From Treponema sp. (GTDB lineage Bacteria > Spirochaetota > Spirochaetia > Treponematales > Breznakiellaceae): 5,790 nt of DNA. The notes beneath the pieces were generated by a model. That model was given only the letters and a program-made list of their open reading frames with translations, did not search any database and was not told where the DNA came from. Positions 1-4,562 of this stretch are shown in pieces (positions within the stretch are counted from its first letter, which is position 1; the number at the start of each line of letters is the position of its first letter). Location: assembly GCA_031259345.1 (NCBI GenBank), contig JAIRLQ010000540.1, positions 1-5,790 of the forward strand, read 5' to 3'. Made by a program: the position numbers and the translations under genes.

Positions 1-61
1 CGGCAAAGACGAGGGAGAATCCCAGCGCCAAGAGCGCCACTACACTAAACAATCGTTTCAT
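1..61 (-). CDS. N-terminus of an exported protein (partial, runs off left edge)
   Basis: The reverse strand starts ATG at 61-59 and stays open to the window edge, giving MKRLFSVVALLALGFSLVFA. This is a textbook Sec signal peptide: a basic n-region (KR), a hydrophobic core of about 15 residues, and small residues ending in Ala where signal peptidase could cut. A strong ribosome binding site, GGAGGA at 71-66, lies 4-5 bases before the ATG and fixes the start. Only 20 codons are present, so the mature protein and its function cannot be told; a periplasmic binding protein, lipoprotein or outer-membrane protein are all possible. I see no convincing sigma-70 promoter in the 150 bases upstream. A 21-base G run lies about 150 bases upstream and may matter for expression. 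Confidence 0.75.
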   Translation of the reverse strand, partial: MKRLFSVVALLALGFSLVFA

Positions 62-212
62 GCTTTCCTCCATAAGGAAAATTTATCTATACAGGCATAC
101 GCCCGTATTTCCGTGGGTAAGAAGGTAGTATTGGTTTGTCTGTGTTTTGAACGTACAGCGCCGCATGGGACGCTTTTTTGGTTTAAGTTACCGGATATTA
201 AATTTTTCGAAT

Positions 213-233
213 GGGGGGGGGGGGGGGGGGGGG
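213..233. repeat. Homopolymer run of 21 G (21 C on the minus strand)
   Basis: An uninterrupted run of 21 G, preceded by an A/T-rich stretch and followed by TTTTATA. Tracts this long are prone to slipped-strand mispairing. It lies about 150 bases upstream of the signal-peptide gene on the minus strand and outside any convincing coding frame. In Treponema pallidum and other pathogens, poly-G tracts upstream of surface-protein genes alter transcription as their length changes; applying that here is inference. The exact count may also be a sequencing or assembly artefact. Confidence 0.9.
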
Positions 234-240
234 TTTTATA

Positions 241-394
241 CAATTAACAGATAGCAATTAACAGTGAACAGTTAGGGATAAGGGAACAGAGAACAATGAG
301 CAGTGAACAGTTGATGATTGGGGAACGGTAAGCAATTAACCGTGAACAGTTGGAGATTAGGGAACCGGGGACAGTGAAGGATTGAGGATTAGAG
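241..394. repeat. Degenerate 39-bp tandem repeat, three full copies plus partial ends
   Basis: Three consecutive 39-base units start at 255, 294 and 333. Copies one and three agree at 32 of 39 positions, and copies two and three at 28 of 39 (counted by hand). The most conserved cores are GTGAACAGTT and GGGAAC. A truncated copy precedes them (241-254) and a decayed one follows (372-394). As 39 is a multiple of three, one minus-strand frame shows a 13-residue repeat, but it has no start signals and looks non-coding. Purine-rich minisatellites of this flavour (CAATTAACAGTGAACAG...) occur in intergenic DNA of various bacteria. No transposase or CRISPR-like spacing accompanies it. Confidence 0.8.
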
Positions 395-435
395 TACGAT
401 GTGGTGCCCTTACCGCTTGCCATACAAAACCCCGC

Positions 436-454
436 GGCCGGCAGAAGGCCGGTC
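436..454 (-). terminator. Possible second terminator hairpin after the GH2 gene
   Basis: A GC-rich stem (436-442 pairing with 448-454, one G-T pair) closes a 5-base loop. Read on the minus strand it is followed within a few bases by GGGGTTTTG, a short T run. It lies about 115 bases beyond the GH2 stop, after the larger hairpin at 473-507. The T run is short and offset from the stem, so this is a weak call. Confidence 0.35.
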
Positions 455-472
455 AAATTGATTGAAATACAG

Positions 473-507
473 GCCGGTTCCAGAACCCGTCTGGTTTTGG
501 AACCGGC
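473..507 (-). terminator. Large hairpin downstream of the GH2 gene, likely terminator
   Basis: Near-perfect inverted repeat: 473-487 pairs with 493-507 over 15 positions with a single mismatch, around a 5-base loop. It starts about 60 bases beyond the GH2 stop codon in that gene's direction. The sequence after the stem on the minus strand (TGTATTTCAATC) is moderately T-rich but has no uninterrupted T run. It could therefore end transcription, pause it, or protect the mRNA 3' end. The symmetric arms would fold in transcripts from either strand. Confidence 0.5.
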
Positions 508-568
508 TCATTCCAGAAACTATCTTACATCAGGCAACAAAACGAGTCAACAACAATTTTGGAAATCT

Positions 569-2311
569 TTAACCCTGTTTTTCAATCGCCGCGGGGGCGC
601 TGAAGATAGCCTTGATGCGGTTCATGTCGAACTTGGCTTGCCGGTCGTAGGTGTAGATACCGTTCTGTTCCTGTTCCACGTCGGTAAGCTGGGTGTAACA
701 GAACGCGCAGATCCGGGGGTTGTCCAGGAGCGCCCTGGTCAGGCCCTCTATCCGGGCGTAGACTTCTTCGATGGTTTTACAGCGGTTGCCGTAACCCCAG
801 CCCTGCGAGGCGCTTTGCGCCGCTTCTTCGGCGTTCCACCAGGTTCCGCCGTATTCGCTGACGAAGTAGGGGATGTTTTTGGAGAAGAGGCCGTGAATAT
901 CATGGGGATAATAGACGTTTTCCCCTTCCATGCCCGCGTAGGCTTTCTCGAAAGTCTTGGGGTCCTGCTCATAGTCGTGGGTATCAAGAACATCGGTGAT
1001 AACGTGGACGTAACCTGAGGTGTCGATTACCGGACGGGTCGGGTCGAGCTGTTTTGTCAGGGTGTACAGTCCCCGCAGGATGTCATCCACCTGGGACTTG
1101 CCGGTTTCGTTGAGGGGGCACCAGCCCACGATGGAGGGGTGGTTGAAATCCCGCTCCACGATTTCCTGCCATTCGGTGGCGAAGGGCAGATACCCCTCCC
1201 TCCGGTCGATATTGAGCCTCCAACTGGCGTGTTCACCCCACACGATGTAGCCAAGTTTGTCCGCCCAGTAGAGGAACTGTTCTTCAAAGACCTTCTGGTG
1301 CAGGCGGGCCCCGTTAAAACCGGCGGCCATAGACAGTTCAATATCTTTCCGTAGATCCTCGTTGCCGGGGGCCGTGTAGATTCCGTCGGGGTAGAACCCC
1401 TGATCCAGTACCAGACGCTGATACACGGGCCGTCCGTTGATGTGGATCGTGTTGTTTGTGAGGGAGACAGACCTCATACCGAAATAGCCCTTTACCGAGT
1501 CCCGGCCCCAGTTGATGTCGAGATCGTAGAGGTTGGGTTTCCCCAGGTCCCATAACACGGGATTGGGAATGGGGAGGACAAGACAGGCGCTGTCCCCTGA
1601 AACCCTGGCGGCGGCGCGGCAGACTTCCCTGCCCCCAAAGTACGCGACGGCCTCTACGGGCGGGCTTTCAGGGCCTCCGTCTGCGGCGGGGGTTCCGGCA
1701 AGGCGTACCGTCAGCAGGGCCCGACCGTTTTCCGGGTCCGGGATAATGCGGTAGTTTTTGATGTAGCGTTCCGGGACGTATTCAAGCCACACGGTCTGCC
1801 AGATTCCGGTGGTACGGGTATACAGACAACCGTAAGAATAGTAGCGGTCGGACTGTTTGCCTCCGGGCTGGTTGCCGCTCTGTACATCGTCTTCCGCGCA
1901 GACCACCAGAGTATTTTCCCCTTCCGCAACAAGACGGCTTATGTCCAGCGTAAAAGAGACGTAGCCGCCGGAATGGGTCCCGGCAAGCTGCCCGTTTATA
2001 TACACACTTGCTTTGTAGTCCACCGCGCCAAAGTGGAGAAGGATACGGCCCGTCATCCGCACTTTGGACAGGGAGAAGGAACGGCGGTACCAGACCGCTG
2101 CCATAAAGTCTTTATATTCAATTCCCGACAGTTTTGATTCCGGGCAGAAAGGTACGATGATACGTTGGGAAAAACTTCCCGATTCGTACAATTTCCGCTC
2201 AAATCCGCTTTTTCCGTGATCGATCTCAAATTCCCAGGAACCGTTCAGCGACTCCCAACTCTGCCTGAGCATCTGGGGCCGCGGATGTTCGGGCCTTGGT
2301 ATGTTTGCCAT
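569..2311 (-). CDS. Glycoside hydrolase family 2 protein (beta-galactosidase/beta-glucuronidase type)
   Basis: Encodes a 580-residue retaining glycosidase. Domains in order: an N-terminal sugar-binding jelly roll (about residues 5-175, with WYRRSF at 74-79 and VYINGQLAG), an immunoglobulin-like middle domain (about 180-285), and a catalytic TIM barrel (about 286-575). The acid/base glutamate is in GWCPLNE (E402) and the nucleophile in YFVSEYGGT (E486); HQKVFEEQFLYWADKLGY and CYTQLTDVEQE are hallmarks of this GH2 branch. No signal peptide is present, so it should act in the cytoplasm on imported oligosaccharides. Substrate cannot be fixed: galactoside, glucuronide, mannoside or arabinoside are all possible in GH2. 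I start at ATG 2311 because AAAGGTGG precedes it by 5 bases; a GTG three codons earlier (2320) lies inside that ribosome binding site. Length is normal and no frameshift is seen. It appears to be a single-gene transcript. Confidence 0.9.
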   Translation of the reverse strand: MANIPRPEHPRPQMLRQSWESLNGSWEFEIDHGKSGFERKLYESGSFSQRIIVPFCPESKLSGIEYKDFMAAVWYRRSFSLSKVRMTGRILLHFGAVDYKASVYINGQLAGTHSGGYVSFTLDISRLVAEGENTLVVCAEDDVQSGNQPGGKQSDRYYSYGCLYTRTTGIWQTVWLEYVPERYIKNYRIIPDPENGRALLTVRLAGTPAADGGPESPPVEAVAYFGGREVCRAAARVSGDSACLVLPIPNPVLWDLGKPNLYDLDINWGRDSVKGYFGMRSVSLTNNTIHINGRPVYQRLVLDQGFYPDGIYTAPGNEDLRKDIELSMAAGFNGARLHQKVFEEQFLYWADKLGYIVWGEHASWRLNIDRREGYLPFATEWQEIVERDFNHPSIVGWCPLNETGKSQVDDILRGLYTLTKQLDPTRPVIDTSGYVHVITDVLDTHDYEQDPKTFEKAYAGMEGENVYYPHDIHGLFSKNIPYFVSEYGGTWWNAEEAAQSASQGWGYGNRCKTIEEVYARIEGLTRALLDNPRICAFCYTQLTDVEQEQNGIYTYDRQAKFDMNRIKAIFSAPAAIEKQG

Positions 2312-2340
2312 AGTATCCACCTTTACCGTAAGATTGTCCT

Positions 2341-2369
2341 ACTGTATCAGAGCCCGGGAAATTTGCCAA
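2341..2369 (-). promoter_or_regulatory. Sigma-70-type promoter of the GH2 gene
   Basis: On the minus strand, TTGGCA (2369-2364, 5 of 6 matches to the -35 consensus) is followed after exactly 17 bases by TACAGT (2346-2341, 4 of 6 to the -10). Transcription would begin near 2334, leaving a leader of about 23 bases containing the ribosome binding site of the ATG at 2311. A perfect 10-bp palindrome, CAGGCGCCTG (2370-2379), directly abuts the -35 on its upstream side and could be a regulator site. Confidence 0.6.
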
Positions 2370-2490
2370 CAGGCGCCTGCCAGGGCCAGCTCATCAACGG
2401 GTGCATGACTTTTCTACCCCCCGCACCGCGCCCACAACTGTATCCGTCAAATTCCCCCCACCTTTTGCGGTGGGTGGGCGGGGCGTAAAC

Positions 2491-2523
2491 TTCGTGTAAG
2501 TCAATTACACGGAAGCGCTTATG
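2491..2523. promoter_or_regulatory. Paired palindromes resembling LacI-family operators
   Basis: Two adjacent inverted repeats are present. CGTGTAA (2493-2499) and TTACACG (2505-2511) form a perfect 7-bp pair around GTCAA. AAGCGCTT (2513-2520) is a perfect palindrome matching the G.AA.CG.TT core of LacI/CcpA-family operators; the outer TG/CA positions do not match. They lie 120-150 bases upstream of the GH2 -35 box. Sugar-responsive control of the GH2 gene would be typical, but no regulator gene is in the window and the distance is larger than usual. A further 6-bp hairpin (2457-2462 with 2469-2474) lies between them and the promoter. Confidence 0.35.
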
Positions 2524-2524
2524 A

Positions 2525-2719
2525 AAAGGGGCGGCGGAGCAGGGTTTTGTGGAACTTGGTAAAAAGCCGGAAAGAGCCGGGGGGAACGCCGGGACAGCCC
2601 CCGTTGCGGCCGGTGAAGCCCTGGTGTGCCGGGAGCTGGCGGTGGAACGGGGAGACATCAGGCTCAGGCTGCCGGCGGGGGCGACACGGGCGGAACTGGC
2701 CCGTGTTATTATATGTTAA
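2525..2719 (+). pseudogene. GC-rich remnant resembling the C-terminus of an IS66-type accessory ORF
   Basis: After a TGA at 2522 the plus strand stays open for about 64 codons to TAA at 2717. The translation includes GFVELGKKPER, then CRELAVERGDIRLRLPAG, then ATRAELARVI. The pattern of an acidic/basic hinge followed by '(G)DIRLRLPAGA..AELARVI' resembles the C-terminal tail of the small first ORF of IS66-family elements; this is from memory, not a search. There is no start codon with a ribosome binding site and no N-terminal helix-turn-helix, so it is a fragment. It is markedly more GC-rich than the AT-richer DNA to its right, as expected for inserted DNA. Similarity ends around 2707, exactly where the HEPN frame on the other strand breaks. 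No other piece of the element, nor terminal inverted repeats, can be seen. Confidence 0.4.
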
Positions 2720-2872
2720 ATAGCCTTTCAAATATTTTTCCAATGCTTGCGCACAATGATAACAAATTATCTGATGAGGTTTACGAATCAACTCATTGAG
2801 CATTTGGGCAGAATACAAATCTTCATCGGCAATTTGTACCCATTCTATTACATCGTCAATGTTAAGCGGTGT
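2702..2872 (-). pseudogene. Truncated HEPN-domain protein gene
   Basis: The minus-strand frame from about 2872 reads TPLNIDDVIEWVQIADEDLY, then SAQMLNELIRKPHQI, then ICYHCAQALEKYLKGYL and TYNN. This is the N-terminal half of a HEPN domain: acidic first helix, then the signature (C/F)YHCAQALEKYLK of the second helix. The family usually runs 110-140 residues and, in toxic members, carries an R-x(4-6)-H RNase motif in the C-terminal half. Here the family sequence stops near 2702-2707 and the frame continues into unrelated GC-rich, Pro/Arg-rich sequence until 2519. No ATG, GTG or TTG precedes the conserved start; the first candidate is a TTG at 2818, inside the domain. It is thus broken at both ends. 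HEPN genes often pair with a MNT nucleotidyltransferase; none is adjacent. It begins right at the GNAT stop codon. Confidence 0.65.
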
Positions 2873-3420
2873 TACCGGTACAGGTCTTTACGCATACTGA
2901 TTGTTTTGCGGTTTTTGTTATAGAGTTCACTGTTCAAAAGAAATCCGTTTTTTTCATAAAAAGCCAGAACACCTTCATCGTGTTCTATGTCGGCATCAAC
3001 GGTGAGGAAACGGGCGGCGCAATAATATTCATTACATTTACGAGCGATGGTACGGGCTGAGTCAATCATAAATGAACCAATGCCCTTGTATTTATTGCGA
3101 AAATCTGTAGAAACTGCAAGTTTGGCAATTTTCATGGCGGGAATAGTTTTAAACGGATAATCGAGATCATGCAGTTCTTTCTCGGAGACCGAGAGTTTGA
3201 TAGCGTCCGCAATCAGGGACATGTAAGCGGCTATTTCCCCTGTGGAACGTTCCCGCAGAAGCCACGTCAGGGCTACATGATCGTTTCGGGATTGTACAGC
3301 TTCTTTATGGAGATATGCGTTATATTCTTCTACCGGACAGGCAAAGCCGCCTAACGGTGTATCCGAATTCAGTTGTTCCAGCTTAAAAGCCGTACTGCCA
3401 AGCGTTTTGCTGAATTTCAC
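2872..3420 (-). CDS. GNAT-family acetyltransferase, toxin-like
   Basis: A 182-residue single-domain GNAT acetyltransferase that would move an acetyl group from acetyl-CoA to an amine; TacT/AtaT-type members acetylate aminoacyl-tRNA and stop translation. Visible motifs: an N-terminal strand with FACPVEEYNAYLHKEA (22-41), matching the 'FdCg...lneyL' opening of toxin-type GNATs; the core strand MKIAKLAV; the acetyl-CoA loop KYKGIGS (110-116, with Lys where Arg/Gln is usual); and LTVDAD followed by FYEKNGF, whose Tyr155 is the expected general acid. The start is GTG at 3420; its Shine-Dalgarno is weak (TAGG overlapping the upstream stop), suggesting translational coupling to the 50-residue gene 10 bases upstream. 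Promoter at 3603-3631 serves both. A toxin role is inferred from gene order and similarity; a housekeeping acetyltransferase remains possible. Confidence 0.8.
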   Translation of the reverse strand: MKFSKTLGSTAFKLEQLNSDTPLGGFACPVEEYNAYLHKEAVQSRNDHVALTWLLRERSTGEIAAYMSLIADAIKLSVSEKELHDLDYPFKTIPAMKIAKLAVSTDFRNKYKGIGSFMIDSARTIARKCNEYYCAARFLTVDADIEHDEGVLAFYEKNGFLLNSELYNKNRKTISMRKDLYR

Positions 3421-3430
3421 TAAAATGGAC

Positions 3431-3583
3431 CTATTTGAAGAATTTCATAATGAGTTCATCTTCTTTTTTGAGTTTTTTTTCAATGGATTGAGGGATAGGC
3501 TTGCGAATCTGCTCTATGATTTCCCGAATGACTTTCTTGTCCTTTATCTCCGTGGGCTGTACCGGCTTAACTTTCGTTCCCAT
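3431..3583 (-). CDS. 50-residue lysine-rich protein, candidate antitoxin for the GNAT gene
   Basis: The protein starts MGTKVKPVQPTEIKDKK and ends EDELIMKFFK. I recognise no family. It has 12 Lys and 2 Arg in 50 residues, and looks like two amphipathic helices (about 11-28 and 32-50) separated by KPIP. I start at ATG 3583 because GGAGGAG sits 5-6 bases before it and a promoter lies just upstream; an in-frame start at 3631 would overlap that promoter and is rejected. It precedes the GNAT gene by 10 bases, the order expected of antitoxin then toxin. Known GNAT-toxin antitoxins are usually about 90-residue ribbon-helix-helix (DUF1778) proteins; this one is shorter and has no obvious RHH motif. 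Two A runs in the coding strand (A8 and A6, complement of 3473-3480 and 3464-3469) could be slippage-prone. Function is inferred from context only. Confidence 0.7.
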   Translation of the reverse strand: MGTKVKPVQPTEIKDKKVIREIIEQIRKPIPQSIEKKLKKEDELIMKFFK

Positions 3584-3602
3584 AATCTCCTCCGATAAGC
3601 TA

Positions 3603-3631
3603 ACTATACCCCGTTTTGATGTTTTTGACAA
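3603..3631 (-). promoter_or_regulatory. Strong sigma-70-type promoter of the small ORF/GNAT operon
   Basis: On the minus strand, TTGTCA (3631-3626, 5 of 6 to consensus) is separated by exactly 17 bases from TATAGT (3608-3603, 5 of 6). The predicted start of transcription is near 3596, giving a very short leader of about 13 bases that holds the GGAGGAG ribosome binding site of the ATG at 3583. This supports the 3583 start and a two-gene transcript with the GNAT gene. Confidence 0.7.
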
Positions 3632-3691
3632 TAGGCGCAGGGGGATGGCAGCGATTTTACATTAAGCGGTATGTACAAAACCCCCGGAGTC

Positions 3692-3720
3692 TTGCTTTGC
3701 CGCTGTGGTTATATTATATT
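3692..3720 (+). promoter_or_regulatory. Probable promoter of the FMN reductase gene
   Basis: On the plus strand, TTGCTT (3692-3697, only 3 of 6) is followed after 17 bases by TATATT (3715-3720, 5 of 6), within the AT-rich stretch just upstream of the FMN reductase. Transcription would start near 3727, about 30 bases before the ATG at 3757. The -35 is poor, so activity may be low or need an activator. It is divergent from the promoter at 3603-3631. Confidence 0.45.
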
Positions 3721-3756
3721 AATTCTAAGCAAAACTTTTTATATAACTGGGGAAAC

Positions 3757-4329
3757 ATGGTAAAAATAAGTATTGGCGTTCTGACCGGCAGCTTGCGCAG
3801 GGAATCGTACAGTAAAAAGACCGGTTTATATGTTGCGGGGCTTTTGCCGGAGGATTTTACTGCCAAATGGATCGATTTGAGCGGTCTTCCCCTGTACAAT
3901 CAGGATTATGATGACAACGGCAATCCCCCCCGGGAATGGCAAGCGTTCCGGCAGGAAATTAAGGCCTTGGACGGTTTTTTATTCGTAACCCCCGAATATA
4001 ACCGCTCTATCACGGCGGTGCTGAAAAATGCCCTGGATGTTGCCTCCCGGCCCTTCGGCCAGAATGTCTGGAACGGGAAACCGGGGGCGATTATCAGTGT
4101 TACTCCGGGCAAGCTGGGAGCCTTCGGCGCTAACCACCATCTGAGGCAGCCTATGGTCTTTCTCAATATCCCCCTGCTCCAGCAGCCGGAGGTCTACCTC
4201 AGCAACATTGCGGAACTTTTTAACGAGAGAGGGGAAGTTATCGACCAGGGTACAAAGGATTTTTTACAAACCTTTGCCGACGCCTTTGCCCGGTGGGTGC
4301 GTACATGGGCTAAAACTGCCGGGGAATGA
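3757..4329 (+). CDS. NADPH-dependent FMN reductase / quinone reductase (flavodoxin-like)
   Basis: A 190-residue cytoplasmic flavoprotein of the NADPH-dependent FMN reductase family (SsuE/ChrR/azoreductase group), expected to bind FMN and reduce quinones, azo dyes, metals or free flavin with NAD(P)H. Motifs: the FMN phosphate loop GSLRRESYSKK (11-21), the flavin-contacting TPEYNRSI (78-85) followed by VLKNALD, then SVTPGKLGAFGANHHLRQ (114-131), and near the end GEVIDQGTKDFL, all in the order found in E. coli ChrR-type proteins. Length is typical and the gene intact. The frame is open to 3616, but the start is ATG 3757: GGGGA lies just ahead of it and the protein then begins directly with the first beta strand. 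It stands alone between the GNAT operon (divergent) and the AbiE pair (convergent), with its own terminator. Exact substrate is unknown; it may protect against oxidative or electrophile stress. Confidence 0.9.
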   Translation: MVKISIGVLTGSLRRESYSKKTGLYVAGLLPEDFTAKWIDLSGLPLYNQDYDDNGNPPREWQAFRQEIKALDGFLFVTPEYNRSITAVLKNALDVASRPFGQNVWNGKPGAIISVTPGKLGAFGANHHLRQPMVFLNIPLLQQPEVYLSNIAELFNERGEVIDQGTKDFLQTFADAFARWVRTWAKTAGE

Positions 4330-4330
4330 G

Positions 4331-4347
4331 GGCTTGGAGCCTTTTTT
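4331..4347 (+). terminator. Intrinsic terminator of the FMN reductase gene
   Basis: GGCT-TGG-AGCC (4331-4341) forms a short 4-bp stem with a 3-base loop, immediately followed by six T (4342-4347). It begins one base after the stop codon of the FMN reductase. The stem is short, extendable only by G-T and A-T pairs, so termination may be incomplete. Confidence 0.6.
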
Positions 4348-4509
4348 AGAATGTCATGCATTACCCAACATGCGAATATCAGGCTGATCATGCTTCGCGG
4401 ACAGTTTCCCGTTATCCGGTTTTCGCACTAACGATAAAAATATTGGAGCGATTTCGAAGAATTGTTGTAAGAAGGTCTTGACACGGGAACATATCATATC
4501 AGGAGTTAC

Positions 4510-4547
4510 GAACTTTTTCGAAAAGTTCCTGCCAAAAATGGACAGGA
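4510..4547 (-). terminator. Overlapping hairpins between convergent genes, possible AbiE terminator
   Basis: Two inverted repeats share their middle. GAACTTTT (4510-4517) pairs perfectly with AAAAGTTC (4521-4528) around TCG. TCCTGCC (4527-4533) pairs with GGACAGGA (4540-4547), with one position imperfect, around an A-rich loop. They cannot both form at once. They lie 16-53 bases beyond the AbiEii stop. On the minus strand the second stem is followed by ACTTTTC, a weak T run. Termination is the simplest reading; an intergenic repeat element is an alternative. Confidence 0.35.
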
Positions 4548-4562
4548 TTTAAGCCCTTGGTA

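Larger units (their letters stand above)
62..568. other. Intergenic region with no credible gene
   Basis: These 507 bases lie between the start of the exported-protein gene and the stop of the GH2 gene; both neighbours are on the minus strand. The short reading frames here lack ribosome binding sites, and two of them merely translate the G run (as polyproline) or the 39-bp repeat. Contents in order: the ribosome binding site of the left gene, a small palindrome (ATACG-CC-CGTAT, 97-108), the 21-base G run, the 39-bp tandem repeat and two hairpins. Any promoter for the left gene must lie here, but none matches consensus well. Confidence 0.6.

Noticed and set aside
241..394. CRISPR array
   Set aside because: Units are contiguous and diverged throughout, with no conserved direct repeats alternating with unique spacers and no cas genes.
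244..456. Minus-strand frame with a 13-residue repeat (NCSLLI-type units)
   Set aside because: It is just the translation of the 39-bp DNA repeat. There is no start signal, and the repeat units diverge as DNA rather than being conserved at codon level.
401..1018. 205-codon open frame on the plus strand
   Set aside because: It lies mostly antisense to the GH2 gene, whose family motifs and catalytic residues are unmistakable. It has no ribosome binding site and no recognisable protein pattern.
2312..2320. GTG start three codons upstream for the GH2 gene
   Set aside because: The GTG is part of the AAAGGTGG ribosome binding site that is well placed for the ATG at 2311.
2519..2818. 99-codon frame taken as a complete HEPN protein starting at TTG 2818
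   Set aside because: The conserved HEPN sequence extends upstream of that TTG, and the downstream half is unrelated GC-rich sequence, so it is a broken gene rather than a short complete one.
3584..3631. Upstream start for the 50-residue ORF (16 extra residues)
   Set aside because: It would begin within the -35 box of the promoter at 3603-3631, upstream of the likely transcription start. ATG 3583 has an ideal GGAGGAG.
3616..3756. 47-codon N-terminal extension of the FMN reductase
   Set aside because: Family members begin directly at the MVKISIGVLTGSLR strand and loop. The extension covers the promoter region and lacks a ribosome binding site, whereas ATG 3757 has one.
4478..4510. TTGACA at about 4478-4483 as a plus-strand promoter
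   Set aside because: No acceptable -10 lies 16-18 bases downstream, and no plus-strand gene follows.
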